A stretch of DNA of 64,000 nt from Diploptera punctata (lineage: Eukaryota; Arthropoda; Insecta; Blattodea; Blaberidae), in contig JASPKZ010002332.1 of the NCBI GenBank assembly GCA_030220185.1, forward strand, positions 124,001 through 188,000, given 5' to 3'. Below are positions 54,600 through 64,000 of this stretch, piece after piece. The position numbers and the translations under genes are program-made. Numbering within the stretch: position 1 is the stretch's first letter; each line of letters starts with the position of its first letter. Under the pieces are notes generated by a model that did not search any database, was not told the DNA's origin, and worked only from the letters and a program-made list of their open reading frames with translations.

Positions 54600-55780
54600 A
54601 GTACAATATTATGTTTTTTTTTGTAAATTTCTATATCTCAAATGCAGAGTTTTCTAAATTTGGAAAAATACAAGTTATCTGGTAGTTTTTTGCTTTTACT
54701 TCTATATTCAATTCTAGTGCAACTTATTACATTCACTATTATTATAACTATCAAAATGGGTCATGGGTATAATTAGTGTTACCACTGAATCAGCATACTT
54801 TGGACTCATATGGTAGGGCTATACATTAATTTTCTCTGTTATATAGCAATTTTTCAATTTATTTTTTTTTAAATTATGTGTGTTCATAATTTGAAAATGT
54901 TGAAAAATTGGTAGAAAACAGAGGGCACTGAATTATACGATTGATGTCCCAAGTACACCGAGTTGATGGTACATTTAATTGTAATTAACAGAATAACTTC
55001 CAAGTTTTAGAACAAATAGTAAATGAATTATCACAATAATTGCTATTAACTCAAGGAGAAAATCAGTGATAAACCATTAAATTCTGTAACAAATACCTTC
55101 AAAATTTTATAAGATAAACAGAGTAAAACAGGATAATGTTCCCTTCCATTATCTCTACCATTCTGTACAACTTTTTCCATTTCTTTATAGTTTGTATAGA
55201 TAATATTTATCACTCATTTGGGAATATTGTCTCTTAACTCTGTGCACATGGAATGTAGTAATATTTATAATTGAAGTTAAGTCTTCGTCTTGTATAGCAT
55301 ACACTAAATACTTTTAAAGTTGGTCTTTGATGCATAAATAAATCAATATGGACAACATATTTTATGAATTTAAGAGAGAATTAAAATATATTGTCCATAT
55401 ACCAGTTCTATCTCTGCACCAACCACCAATTGTCATAGCGGCTTCCATTCAGATTCTTCCCACTGGTCATACAAAGCTCATGTGTATCCTGAAAATATGC
55501 ATGCCTTTTTGGTACCACAATTTCCAACTTTGGTTATGTACAAATGAAAAGAAGTTTCATGCAGCAAGAAGCAAAATTTTATACTGACAACAAAGCAATA
55601 TTCAGCATGCATTAAGCCAATAAACCACTGCTAACTACTGTAATGAAATAATAAAAAATGCAGCTATATTTAAGCATAATTACTATTTTATGAACCTGAT
55701 ATTGCCATAAAAAAGAAAAAAATTAATGATGAATAGAGCCCGGAAGTTCAGGCACTTATTTTGGCTAAAATAGACAGGCA
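54600..55780. other. AT-rich stretch with one unidentified protein-like segment
   Basis: Between 55380 and 55560 base composition is closer to coding. On the minus strand one frame reads LEIVVPKRHAYFQDTHELCM followed by GSRYDNWWLVQ; other frames are also open for a while. No splice sites fit well and no family is recognised. The rest holds nothing. Confidence 0.35.
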
Positions 55781-55785
55781 AATAG

Positions 55786-55965
55786 ATTATATTTGAAAAG
55801 AAAAATATATGCCTAGACTGGGGTTTGAACCCAGGACCTTTGACTTTCTATGTCAATGCTCTTCCATCTGAGCTGAGATGGAAGAGCACTGACATAGAAA
55901 GTCAAAGGTCCTGGGTTCAAACCTCAGTCTAGGCGTATATTTTTCTTTTCAAATATAATTTGTCC
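55786..55965. mobile_element. Fold-back element built from truncated tRNA-like sequence
   Basis: The arms run from the outer TATATTTGAAAAGAAAAATA and its inverse TATTTTTCTTTTCAAATATA to a centre at GAGCTG (about 55873-55878). Each arm is a tRNA-like sequence from D-arm to acceptor 3' strand, on the minus strand at 55811-55872 and the plus strand at 55879-55934. Anticodon loop ATAGAAA, T-arm CTGGG-TTCAAAC-C(C/T)CAG. The acceptor 5' strand is missing from both. The outer sequence equals that at 23.7 and 63 kb. Confidence 0.75.
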
Positions 55966-55974
55966 ATCATTAAG

Positions 55975-56629
55975 ATGTTTAAAAAAAACTAATAATATTA
56001 ACACAGGCAAATAGGTACTTAAAGTTCAGGAAATAGGCAGTAAAATAGTAAAAAATGGATATTAAAAATTTACAAACATTGGAACTAAAATAATTAAAAT
56101 AGGAGGCCTGTTAAAAAATTTCAAAAATTGACACTAATGTAATAAATGTTTTTTTTGTTAAGAGTATTTAATCCACAGCTACTTCACATTTTAACACTTA
56201 CTCTTATTTTTGTTAACATGTCATAACAATGTTTTTTTTTTCAAATTCTTAACTGTCATATTCAGCCTGCTGTCAGATAGAATGTTTTTTTATGATGGGA
56301 AAAGATCTTTCTACTTTCACGGTGATTAGAGCTTACTTAAAACCTGTTATTGTAGAAGAATCCATATCAATTGCAATAGAACTTTTACCCTTTGGAACAT
56401 CACGAATGCATATTTATACACTAGGATTTATATATTTTATCTTCTTTCTACTGATAAACTTTAATATGCAAATAATAGCAGAAACTAATCATAACAACCC
56501 AAAAAAAAAAGCGAAAGAATGTATTAATCTTCCAAGTAGGCAACAGTAGGCAAAACAAGGAAAATAAAAAATGGCACCATCGTTCCCAATAAGTGGAAAT
56601 ATATTTATATCTATATGACTATTCTATAA
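55975..56629. other. AT-rich stretch, nothing recognised
   Basis: The frame at 56292-56549 has no recognisable domain. Confidence 0.45.
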
Positions 56630-56631
56630 TA

Positions 56632-57959
56632 CAGGGTGCGGCAGCATAACTTCCTTTTTTTAAAACTTAATAAAATGCATTGTATGAATCAGAACATTTT
56701 TATTCGTTTTTTATAATATAGGCACATACATAAAGTTTTGTTTTACTCAGTTTTGAAGATCAAATCAGGTAGGTGACGTCCCCCATTCTCCATACACTGA
56801 GTAAACCGATTTCTGGCGTTTGTCATGACTCCTGCCAGCATAGCAGGCGTTATGTTGGCAATTTCTTCCTGGATGTTGGTCTTCAAATCTTTGTAGGGTC
56901 CTTGGACGGTTCACATAAACACGGGATTTCAAATAACCCCATAGAAAAAAATCACAAGGGGTCAAATCGGGAGAGCGGGGCCGGCCACTTCAAATCGCCC
57001 CTAATTGAGATAAGGCGCTCTGGGAAGTGTTCCCTCAAAACAGTCATCGATGCTCTTGAAGTGTGTGCCGTTGCACCCGTCTTGTTGGAACCAAGTGTCC
57101 CCTAAGTCCAACTCATCTAGCCGTGGGAAAAAACATTCCTGTAACATGTTTACATACCGGTCCCGAATTCACTGTCACTGTGACTTCATTTTCCTCAAAG
57201 AACCAGGGACCATAATTCCACTTGAGGAAATTGCACACACACACTGTGACTTTAGGTGAATGCAAAGGCCTTTGATGCAATTGTCGAGGATTGGTGTCAG
57301 CCCAGTAGCGCATGTTTTTGTTTGTTGACGGATCCCACACAATGAAAATGGGCTTCATCACTAAAAAAACAATAGCGTCCTCAGGAATGACTTCCAGAAG
57401 AACCTCACACGCGTTCCTCCGAGAATTGAAGTCACGTTCAGAAAGTTCCTGCACAATTGCCATCTTGTATGGATGGAAATGAAGATCATCATGAAGTATT
57501 CTCCTTACAGAACGATCGGAAAGTCCAAGGGCAGACGCATGTTTGCGCGCAGAACGCCGTGGTGATCGCAACATTGAAGCTCTCACTACCTCAATGTTCT
57601 CAGGTGATCTAATCGGCCGACGAGGGACTCCAGTTCTTCGTCTTTCGCACTTGCAGTTTGTCTGAACGTAGTGACCCACGTAACAATTGATTTCCGGTCC
57701 GGGACAGGGGCCAACGGGGCTAAATTAAAGCGATTCCGAAAGGCGCGCCGGGTTGCGATCACAGAACATCCGCTCGAAAAGTAGGCCTCAATGGCAAACG
57801 CACGCTCCTCACTGTTCCAACGCATGATGGGCGACTGAACTGTGTCAGGACAAAACTTTATAGTCCCCCCTCTCGAACGAGACCACTAGCGCTCCGCTAC
57901 GACATCAACCGACTAAATGGCGCACATTTTAAAAAAGGAAGTTATGCTGCCGCACCCGG
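56632..57959 (-). mobile_element. Tc1/mariner-superfamily transposon, DD41D-like, copy 2
   Basis: Terminal inverted repeats begin CAGGGTGCGGCAGCATAACT on the left and, inverted, CCGGGTGCGGCAGCATAACT on the right, flanked by TA (56630-56631 and 57960-57961). Length 1,328 bp. The transposase gene is on the minus strand and broken. The ends share only CAGGGTG with the 34-kb element, so it is a different family of the same branch. Confidence 0.9.
56765..57825 (-). pseudogene. DD41D-like transposase with several frameshifts
   Basis: The start is ATG at 57825 (MRWNSEERAFAIEAYFSSGC). N-terminal HTH: VIATRRAFRNRFNLAP. After a shift near 57650: second HTH RSARKHASALGLSDRSVRRI and LHFHPYKMAIVQELSERDF. 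First Asp region FFSDEAHFH is readable only after allowing for a lost T in a T-run near 57362-57368. Second Asp: WFQQDG (57079-57081). Third: PCDFFLWGYLKSRVY (56951-56953). The distance between the second and third Asp is 128 bp here and fits about 41 intervening residues once a 2-bp excess is removed. At least four frameshifts; ends at 56765. Confidence 0.85.
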
Positions 57960-57964
57960 TATCA

Positions 57965-60340
57965 TCCAGATAAAAAAAGGTATTTGCCTAACTTCCGGGC
58001 AATAATGATGAAATCGTGTACTATATAAAAATGTTAATATTAGAATATGGACATAAATTAAGAATGTGAACACAAAAATAAACCACACAGAAAAGTTAAT
58101 CACATTTTTCATAAAAAAATCACATCCAATTTCTTTATTACAATAGTTATGTTTCAATCCTAACATAAAGTGGAGTTTGAAAAACTCTCACATTAGCATA
58201 TAACAAAAGTTTGTTTAAGTAGGTTTAACAATGCTATTTCTGCTCCAAGACTAAATTGTAGGGTGAGCTACACCATGAAATGCACATCATAAAAGTTGGC
58301 ACTTTACTTTCCATGATGGAAGTTGCATTGTTATATTTAAATTACCTAAAAAAATAAACTGACAGATCAAAATCAAGCCTTTCAGTCTAGTGACATACAT
58401 CCATCGAAATCAATGCATTAAATGATGTCCATATTAATGCTATCATTGATCTTTATAAAAGCTCCATTACATAAACCTAACTACAGTTTTTTGGTGTGTA
58501 TATTATATTCGTGGTTACTTTTCTCTGTGAATGCACATTTATAAGTGTATTTATAACACAAACCAATATAAAAAAAAATATAAATAATAGCCTACATTTT
58601 AAATAAATTATCAAATATCTCATGCTGTGCTCCTTTAAAAAAATACAGTGAAACCTCTCATTTATAGGCACTGAAATAATTATATTATTTTTAGATGTTC
58701 AGACTAAAAATAATATAATTAAATAACCTCAAAATATAACTTCCTAAAATTAAATATTACTGAAATAATTATTCAATTATTCCATTAGTGTAACATTGCC
58801 TCTTTTTTCTACTTAAGGTTATTCTTTCATATCAGAGTTCATCATGTTAACAATTTAAACTAGAATATAGTATAGTAAATGAAAATGGCAATTAAAATCA
58901 AGCATATTCCTCTAATAGTCAAAGTCTACATGTGACACTGTCAAGGGATGGCTTGTTTTCCATGGTGAAAGAATTATTGTTCTAAATAAAACAGCTATTC
59001 AAGAACATGTAGAACATTTCTACAAGGAAAAAACAGTTATGAGAAAAATTAATACCTTTGCAAATGTATACTATTCCTTTTGTTTAAAAAATAACTATCC
59101 TAATTTTTTCTTTAAAATAATCATTAGAACCAAAAACAATTGTTATAATAGCTCTGAAGCTCCTGATATAATCACTACATAAAATTTGGGAAAGAAAATT
59201 GGTATGCATTGTCCTATTTATGTTTTCCCCAAAAGCAATTCATAATTGTATAATACATAAAACATAATATGATGGAGAAGCAGAGTACTAATTATAGGAT
59301 CTTAACATTTCCAAGATAAATTTTATTTATTTTTAGCTCGTACAAAATGCTTTAAAATAAGTAATGATTTTTTTATGTTTCTAACCAACTGCATGCAGAG
59401 ACAAAGCAAAATATTTTATCTCAATATTTAAGGAATGCATCAAGGTATTACGTCTTAAAAATCAACTAATTATAACATTCTTACAAACAATACAAATTTC
59501 TTCAACAGACTGACTTCCCTTGCAAGAGAGAAAGAGGTCAAGTACAATGAAAGCAAGAAAGAAATCAGCAGAAAAAAAAAGAAGTGCCAGAAAGAGGACA
59601 CACCACAAAATCAAATCAGCCCACAATACAATATATATATACTAAAACATACAGTAAAATCTTGATTATCCATCCCTTTATTAATAAATCAGCTAAATGC
59701 TATTATCACTATTAATAAAAATATATAGCAATTTTTTTCGACTTTCTGATACGTTTCTTAGAAAGGTAGATAATAACATCAAGTATGAAAAAATTGGGTA
59801 TCCCCAGAAATTTCAATTTAATGTGCAGCAATTATTAAGCAGTTTTCTATGTAGATTTTTCAAACCAGTTAAGACTGTCAGCTTGTCAAGAATAATGGTC
59901 TCAAATAAAAACCATGTTGATCAAATGGTAATTAACTGTAGCAAGAGTTCTGTAATATTATGATGACATTGAGTTCATGTTAATTCAATGTTTTAAAATA
60001 CATACTTTGTATACAAGTTTTCTGTAATAGGTAAACCCTATATGTTCTCTGGCTTATAGCCATTTACCACCTACCAACAGATTGTGTTAGTGAATGGAAT
60101 GAAACTGCTCTACATTACAAGGCTATATAATAAGCATGTTTATAATAGCAAATGTAGAAATATGATTAATCTAATGCTTTCCAAAAAAAATAAAAACTAA
60201 TCATATATAAATAATTACACAGCACTATTTTTAAAATTAGATCCTTAGGATGTGTGTGTTCCAATGCCACTCACTGCACTTTTCATCTTTGAGGTTAATA
60301 ATACAGCAAGAAAAAGAATAAGAAAAAAAGACGATACGAG
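57965..60340. other. AT-rich stretch, nothing recognised
   Basis: This is 2.4 kb without coding signal; small frames at 57942-58166, 58477-58671 and 59697-59963 look random. No inverted ends were seen. Confidence 0.55.
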
Positions 60341-60355
60341 AATTGTATATATAGC

Positions 60356-60425
60356 CCTGGATAGTGTAATGGACAGCACACTAGCATACAAAAATAAAGG
60401 TCTTGAGATCAAATCCCAGTTCAGG
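60356..60425 (+). ncRNA. tRNA-like sequence (repeat-derived)
   Basis: Acceptor CCTGGA/TTCAGG, D-arm GTG...CAC, T-arm region GAGATCAAATCCCAG with box B-like GATCAAATCC. It resembles the repeats at 61072-61311 and is followed by GCATTAGTTCTTAATTAAA, like their 3' flank. The anticodon arm is not clear. A run of AAGAAAAAGAATAAG lies upstream. Confidence 0.5.
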
Positions 60426-60439
60426 CATTAGTTCTTAAT

Positions 60440-60715
60440 TAAATTTGAGTTTGTTTTTTGACTCACCTCATATTTCTTGATTTCTTATGCAGACTCGGGT
60501 TTCGTCACTGAATTTGTGACATTCTTGATGCATCACAACTGCCATCTTGTGGTTGTCCCTCCTGCAAACTCAACTGCAAGACGGCAGTTGTGATGCATCG
60601 AAAATGTCACAAATTCAGTGGCAAAATCCGGGTCCGCATAAAAATCAAGAAATATGATATGAGTCAAAAAAACTCAAATTTAATTAAAATAAACCTCATA
60701 GTGTTATTTCCTACC
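60440..60715. mobile_element. Palindromic Penelope-like element, family F
   Basis: Left arm: AAATTTGAGTTTG, TTGACTCACCTCATATTTCT, then inward. The right arm mirrors it (AAGAAATATGATATGAGTCA, then ACTCAAATTTAATT) and extends to CCTCATAGTGTTATTTCC. The centre is near 60566. The box and end sequences equal those of the other PLE families. No target duplication could be fixed because the left side adjoins a tRNA-like repeat. Confidence 0.68.
60487..60533 (-). ncRNA. Hammerhead-ribozyme-like motif, family F (stems I, II and GUC intact)
   Basis: On the minus strand: stem I ATGCA/TGCAT (five pairs; plus-strand 60529-60533 and 60487-60491), stem II GTCAC/GTGAC (five pairs), GAAAC, a two-pair stem III and the triplet GTC with C17 at 60492. 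The first core block reads TCAAGA instead of CTGAAGA. The opposite arm has TCGAAAA there, so the first block was already altered or has decayed in both. Confidence 0.55.
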
Positions 60716-60719
60716 TACA

Positions 60720-61060
60720 TATATTTAATTTACTTTTTCTTTTCAAAAGAAAAATAATGCTGTTAACAGTGAAAAGTGCTGTAATTATTCCAAAAAATAA
60801 AATAAAATAAAAATCATCAAATAAAATTACTTTAATTACTCTTAAGTTCTGGTAACAAATATGAGACTGGAATACATCAAAATGAATTATTTTTGCAATA
60901 TCATGAAACTTTATTTTTAATTTTCAGGTCACTTTTTTCAAACCCTTTCTTTAGGTACTGGAACCATTGGAGGAGCTCTTTATACATTTTCCTGACTTTT
61001 TTTGAGATTATATTTTTAGTTCAACATATTCCAATCCTGGACAGATTTATTTCTTAAGAA
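60720..61060. other. AT-rich stretch, nothing recognised
   Basis: No gene or element ends were seen. Confidence 0.45.
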
Positions 61061-61071
61061 GAAAAATTAAT

Positions 61072-61311
61072 GCTTGAACCAGGAATCAAACCCTGGACCT
61101 CTCACTCTGTATGTCAGCATGCAATTCATTACACCATTCAACACATTTGGTGGTTGTATCGTATCTTGAAGAGTGGATTTCACCCTGACGTACAGTCAGG
61201 GGTCCAAGGTTCAATTTCCGGTTCAAGTGGTTGTATCAGGTCTTGAATTGTGTAATGGATTGCACTCTGACGTACATAGTCAGAAGTTCAGGATTCAATT
61301 CCTGGTTCAAG
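61072..61311. mobile_element. Cluster of three tRNA-like sequences (one inverted, two direct)
   Basis: Minus-strand copy 61072-61141, a D-arm-deleted plus copy 61165-61227 and a fuller plus copy 61242-61311. In the last: acceptor CTTGAA/TTCAAG (six pairs), D-arm GTGTAATGGATTGCAC, anticodon arm TCTGAC-GTACATA-GTCAGA (again six pairs around seven bases) and a T-arm with box B GATTCAATTCC. The outer flank GCATTAATTTTT and its inverse on the left mirror the flank rule of the 23.7- and 55.8-kb fold-backs. Confidence 0.6.
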
Positions 61312-61539
61312 CATTAATTTTTTTTTAAATTCCTGATGCCAGAAACAGTGTTCTGATATTCCTTCTGACAGTTGTAAGATTAATTTCTTTTTTAATTAAG
61401 ATATCAGAAATAGGAATTCCAAAAAATCATTAATTGATGCAAACATGAAACAAATTTTTGAAATTCTGCCTTGTAACATTGTAACTAAAAAAAATTAATT
61501 TTAAAAACACCAAATGAAATAACAGGGAAATTAAGGCCG

Positions 61540-61750
61540 GTATTCAAGAACCAAGCTCTCTAGGCCATGCCATCTCCATTTTCCGTAAGCTGAGGCTCTC
61601 ACCCAAATGCCTCACGATGCTGGGTGGGCACCGGTCCCATACTGGCCGAAATTCCATGAGAAAAATTTCTCCCCCATGGAGACTCGAACCAGCACAAGTC
61701 CCGTAGCTCTGCGCCAAGGCTTCCTGCCTTAACCACTTGGATACAGCATG
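61540..61750 (-). mobile_element. tRNA-derived SINE, family S3
   Basis: On the minus strand the head is tRNA-like (box A GTATCCAAGTGGTTAAGGC; box B GGTTCGAGTCTCC), followed by a body with ATGGGGGAGAAATTTTTCTC, GGCCAGTATGGGACCGGTGC and GGAGATGGCATGGCC. G+C is much higher than the surroundings, so it is a young copy. A degenerate relative lies at 41010-41150. Confidence 0.8.
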
Positions 61751-61756
61751 GGACAA

Positions 61757-62210
61757 AGGATGTAAAATTAAGCAGAAAGTAACGAATCCATTTTCTTATG
61801 AATCAATTACAAGAATTATAAAGGAAAAATTTATTAATAATTGCAATTACAATTTAATTGAAAAAGTAGGAAACAGAAATATAAAAATACTGTTAGAAAA
61901 TCCATCCACAATTCCGGAACTACCATGAAAATCTGCAGTTGTTATACTGAGGCTTACTATAGGACATGACTGCTTAGGAAAATATCTTTATAGAATTGGT
62001 ATATTAATGTCTCCTGAGTGTATATTGTGTTCTCAAGGTGTGGAAATGGACAGAGAACATTTAACAAACAGTGTAGCTCTTCAAAATTATCAAGATGTGA
62101 CATCCAAGTATTGAGAAGCAAGAAGGAGAATAACTTTGTTGTTAACTCCAGAGCATTAGCTACATACATACATACACTTTCTCCTAATTTGCACATTTTC
62201 CCTCTGGTCC
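61757..62210 (+). pseudogene. LINE ORF2 C-terminus with zinc-knuckle-like segment, plus strand
   Basis: Reads YNLIEKVGNRNIKILLENPS, TIPELP, stop, then in the same frame KSAVVILRLTIGHDCLGKYL, YRIGILMSPECILCSQGVEM and DREHLTNSVALQNYQDVTSK, stop, EARRRI. It is the same C-terminal module as 12938-13335 (GHDCL...HRI, CxxC...HxxxxC; the last Cys is Ser here). The internal TGA most likely replaces an Arg codon. It is cut off just after the module, and its 5' side adjoins the S3 SINE. Confidence 0.72.
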
Positions 62211-62219
62211 CTTGAAAAG

Positions 62220-62830
62220 CGTAAAAGAGAAGTAATACTGTATTTATATTGTCTGAACTTTACTGTCCAACCAAAAAGTTATTGCTGGAAATTAATCCTC
62301 ATTATGTGAAGAATACCCTGCATTTTTTAATTTTCATTAGAGGTTATGGTCTGCAGTTTTCCCTTGTAAAAATGAAAATTGACACCAAAAATAAAAATAT
62401 CCTAATTATAATAATAACACCCTTAAAATAAATTATAACACCTACATAAATCTGTTAAAATCAAATTTTGACTGTTTATAGTTTCAGAACTATTAGTTAT
62501 TAAATGTTTTTAGTTTTTCAAATTTATGATAACTTTAGATCATCGTAATTATGAACCTATAAAAGTTCAAAATTAATATTGGTATTAAATTTTACCTAAA
62601 TGAATATACGTCATAGTGTGAATTCACTTTATATTTAGGGATACATAAAATTAAAAATATAATTAAAAATGTAAAATGTGTAATTTGTAATGGACTGTCG
62701 CCTATTCTGAAATAAGAATTTATCATAACTATAATATCAAAATTTTCCCCTTTTAAAATTACTAATGTTCATAAAAAAGTATAAGATTTTAAAACAATGA
62801 CATAAAATTCCTGAAAAAAAAAAACTTCTA
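62220..62830. other. AT-rich stretch with a small PLE family A end
   Basis: The text TTTTACCTAAATGAATATAC then GTCATAGTGTGAATTCAC (62590-62629) matches the outer end of family A. Nothing else of that element is attached. The rest is unassigned. Confidence 0.45.
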
Positions 62831-62902
62831 ATATTGACGATTTTATTATTAATTTAACACTTCTCATAGAAGGATAAATTATATTTGAAGAGAAAAATTT
62901 TC

Positions 62903-62975
62903 GCCTAGACCGGGACTCGAACCCGGGACCCTTGGCTTTCCGGGCCAAGTGCTCTACCAACTGAGCTACCAAGGC
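62903..62975 (-). tRNA. tRNA-like gene in array, unit 1 (possible Ser GGA, uncertain)
   Basis: Acceptor GCCTTGG/TCTAGGC (one mismatch), D-arm GCTC...GAGC, anticodon arm CTTGGC-CCGGAAA-GCCAAG, variable loop GGTC, T-arm CCGGG-TTCGAGT-CCCGG. It is 73 nt without the discriminator base, one longer than usual because the anticodon stem has six pairs. Position 33 is C, not the near-invariant U, and serine tRNAs have a long variable arm that is absent. Boxes A and B are intact. A functional tRNA is doubtful; a Pol III-transcribed repeat is likelier. Confidence 0.5.
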
Positions 62976-63371
62976 GAGTTACGATCTAGACGCAAATTTT
63001 TCTCTTATGTACGTAATTGTAATTCCCTCGCGCCAAATGCTTGAAACCATAGCTTCTATCTTTGCAAATGGCGGCTTCTTAGTTAAGAAGACATTTATTG
63101 GGAATTTAACACTACTTTATAGCCAGTAGGGCTTCTATTGACGATTTTATTATTAATTTAACACTTCTCATAGAAGGATAAATTATATTTGAAGAGAAAA
63201 AATTGTCAATAGAAGCCCTACTGGCTATAAAGTAGTGTTAAATTCCCAATAAATGTCTTCTTAACTAAGAAGCCGCCATTTGCAAAGATAGAAGCTATGG
63301 TTTCAAGCATTTGGCGCGAGGGAATTACAATTACGTACATAAGAGAAAAATTTGCGTCTAGATCGTAACTC

Positions 63372-63444
63372 GCCTTGGTAGCTCAGTTGGTAGAGCACTT
63401 GGCCCGGAAAGCCAAGGGTCCCGGGTTCGAGTCCCGGTCTAGGC
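63372..63444 (+). tRNA. tRNA-like gene in array, unit 2
   Basis: Identical to the unit 1 sequence on the opposite strand. It lies 304 bp upstream of the unit 3 copy. Confidence 0.5.
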
Positions 63445-63675
63445 GAAAATTTTTCTCTTCAAATATAATTTATCCTTCTATGAGAAGTGTTAAATTAATA
63501 ATAATATCGTCAATAGAAGCCCTACTGGCTATAAAGTAGTGTTAAATTCCCAATAAATGTCTTCTTAACTAAGAAGCCGCCATTTGCAAAGATAGAAGCT
63601 ATGGTTTCAAGCATTTGGCGCGAGGGAATTACAATTACGTACATAAGAGAAAAATTTGCGTCTAGATCGTAACTC

Positions 63676-63748
63676 GCCTTGGTAGCTCAGTTGGTAGAGC
63701 ACTTGGCCCGGAAAGCCAAGGGTCCTGGGTTCGAGTCCCGGCCTAGGC
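63676..63748 (+). tRNA. tRNA-like gene in array, unit 3
   Basis: Differs from unit 2 at a few bases (CCTGGGTTCGAGTCCCGG and CCTAGGC). The T-stem change gives a G-U pair and the acceptor change restores a G-C pair, so folding is kept or improved. Confidence 0.5.
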
Positions 63749-63949
63749 GAAAATTTTTCTCTTCAAATATAATTTATCCTTCTAATATTATTAAGAACTG
63801 TCACAAGAAATTATGAAATCTAATTGGTGGTTAATAGATAAATACATAATCTCAATTCTAGATAAATTCTAGTTGAAATTTTGTGTATTTCTGGGACTTA
63901 GAAAAGGAGATGCAGAAATTTAAATATTTATAAGTTTTATCTTGGAATA

Positions 63950-64000
63950 GTCCACCGCTGTGGTCTCGAGGTAGCGTGCAGCTTGTCACGCAGCGGGCCC
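63950..64000 (+). mobile_element. Head of a further tRNA-derived SINE, cut by the window end
   Basis: CCGCTGTGGTCTCGAGGTAG looks like a tRNA 5' part with box A, followed by CGTGCAGCTTGTCACGCAGC. G+C jumps as in the other SINEs. The box B part would lie beyond base 64000. Confidence 0.5.

Larger units (their letters stand above)
62833..63786. repeat. Inverted plus tandem array of a 304-bp unit containing a tRNA-like gene
   Basis: Unit 1 is on the minus strand (62833-63138), followed by the first 65 bp of another minus unit (63137-63202), then two plus units head to tail (63204-63507 and 63508-63786, period 304). Units share GTCAATAGAAGCCCTACTGG, AGAAGCCGCCATTTGCAAAG, GGCGCGAGGGAATTAC, the tRNA-like gene and the AATTTTTCTCTTCAAATATA end. 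They are nearly identical, so the array is recent. The tRNA-like part is at the 3' side of the unit, opposite to an ordinary SINE. Confidence 0.9.

Noticed and set aside
62833..63786. CRISPR-like or satellite array
   Set aside because: Only three units, inverted as well as direct, each with a tRNA-like gene; no short regular spacers, and the DNA is animal.

Overview
This is eukaryotic, animal DNA, almost certainly an insect nuclear genome: about 70% A+T, no operons, no long intact cellular gene, and dense in decayed transposons. The host group is an inference. Several non-LTR (LINE) tails, with motifs such as GHDCLAHHIHRIH and WRAYVR, are of the kind abundant in cockroach and termite genomes, so a blattodean or related polyneopteran is likely. 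The window reads as gene-poor intergenic or giant-intron sequence. Only one piece looks like a host exon, a Pro/Met/Gly-rich C-terminal exon on the minus strand at 21818-21924. A weaker first-exon candidate lies at 14520-14637.

The most striking content is a dispersed set of palindromic elements at 0.9, 3.9, 13.9, 20.0, 22.5, 32.1, 40.2, 43.4, 48.1, 48.8, 49.7, 51.7, 54.3 and 60.4 kb. They share outer CCTCATA(A/G)TGTT-like ends and an inner TATGAGGTGAG box. Many arms carry a hammerhead-ribozyme-like motif: CTGANGA, then a paired stem II, then GAAAC, then a short stem III ending GT(A/C). A decayed copy at 44174-44945 joins this motif to a GIY-YIG endonuclease C-terminus, the hallmark of Penelope-like retroelements (PLEs). 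The palindromes are therefore best read as head-to-head pairs of PLE 3' ends, and five of them are flanked by visible target duplications of 10-18 bp. In two of the families the last codons of the PLE reading frame overlap the ribozyme core.

Layout. 0-6 kb: AT-rich DNA with two PLE palindromes. 6.2-7.1 kb: a mariner with a deleted catalytic core. 7.7-16 kb: LINE 3' fragments, AAT microsatellites, tRNA-derived SINEs and a PLE palindrome. 17-23 kb: a Tc1/mariner deletion derivative, PLE fragments and the Pro-rich exon. 23.7 kb: a tRNA-like fold-back. 24-32 kb: a piggyBac-type MITE, SINEs, LINE tails and two copies of another palindromic family. 32-41 kb: PLE palindromes, a 181-bp tandem duplication, a Tc1/mariner-type DD41D element and a decayed piggyBac-like element. 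43-55 kb: the PLE cluster, a LINE reverse-transcriptase piece and a rearranged LTR element with inverted LTR-like repeats, one of them interrupted by a PLE insertion. 55.8-58 kb: another tRNA-like fold-back and a second DD41D-type element. 60-64 kb: several tRNA-like sequences, a PLE palindrome with a well-formed hammerhead, a LINE tail, and an inverted plus tandem array of a 304-bp unit with three near-identical tRNA-like genes.

All transposase and reverse-transcriptase reading frames are broken. Nothing here works as a pathway. The coherent story is retroelement biology: PLE ends with self-cleaving RNA motifs, and tRNA-like units amplified in inverted pairs.
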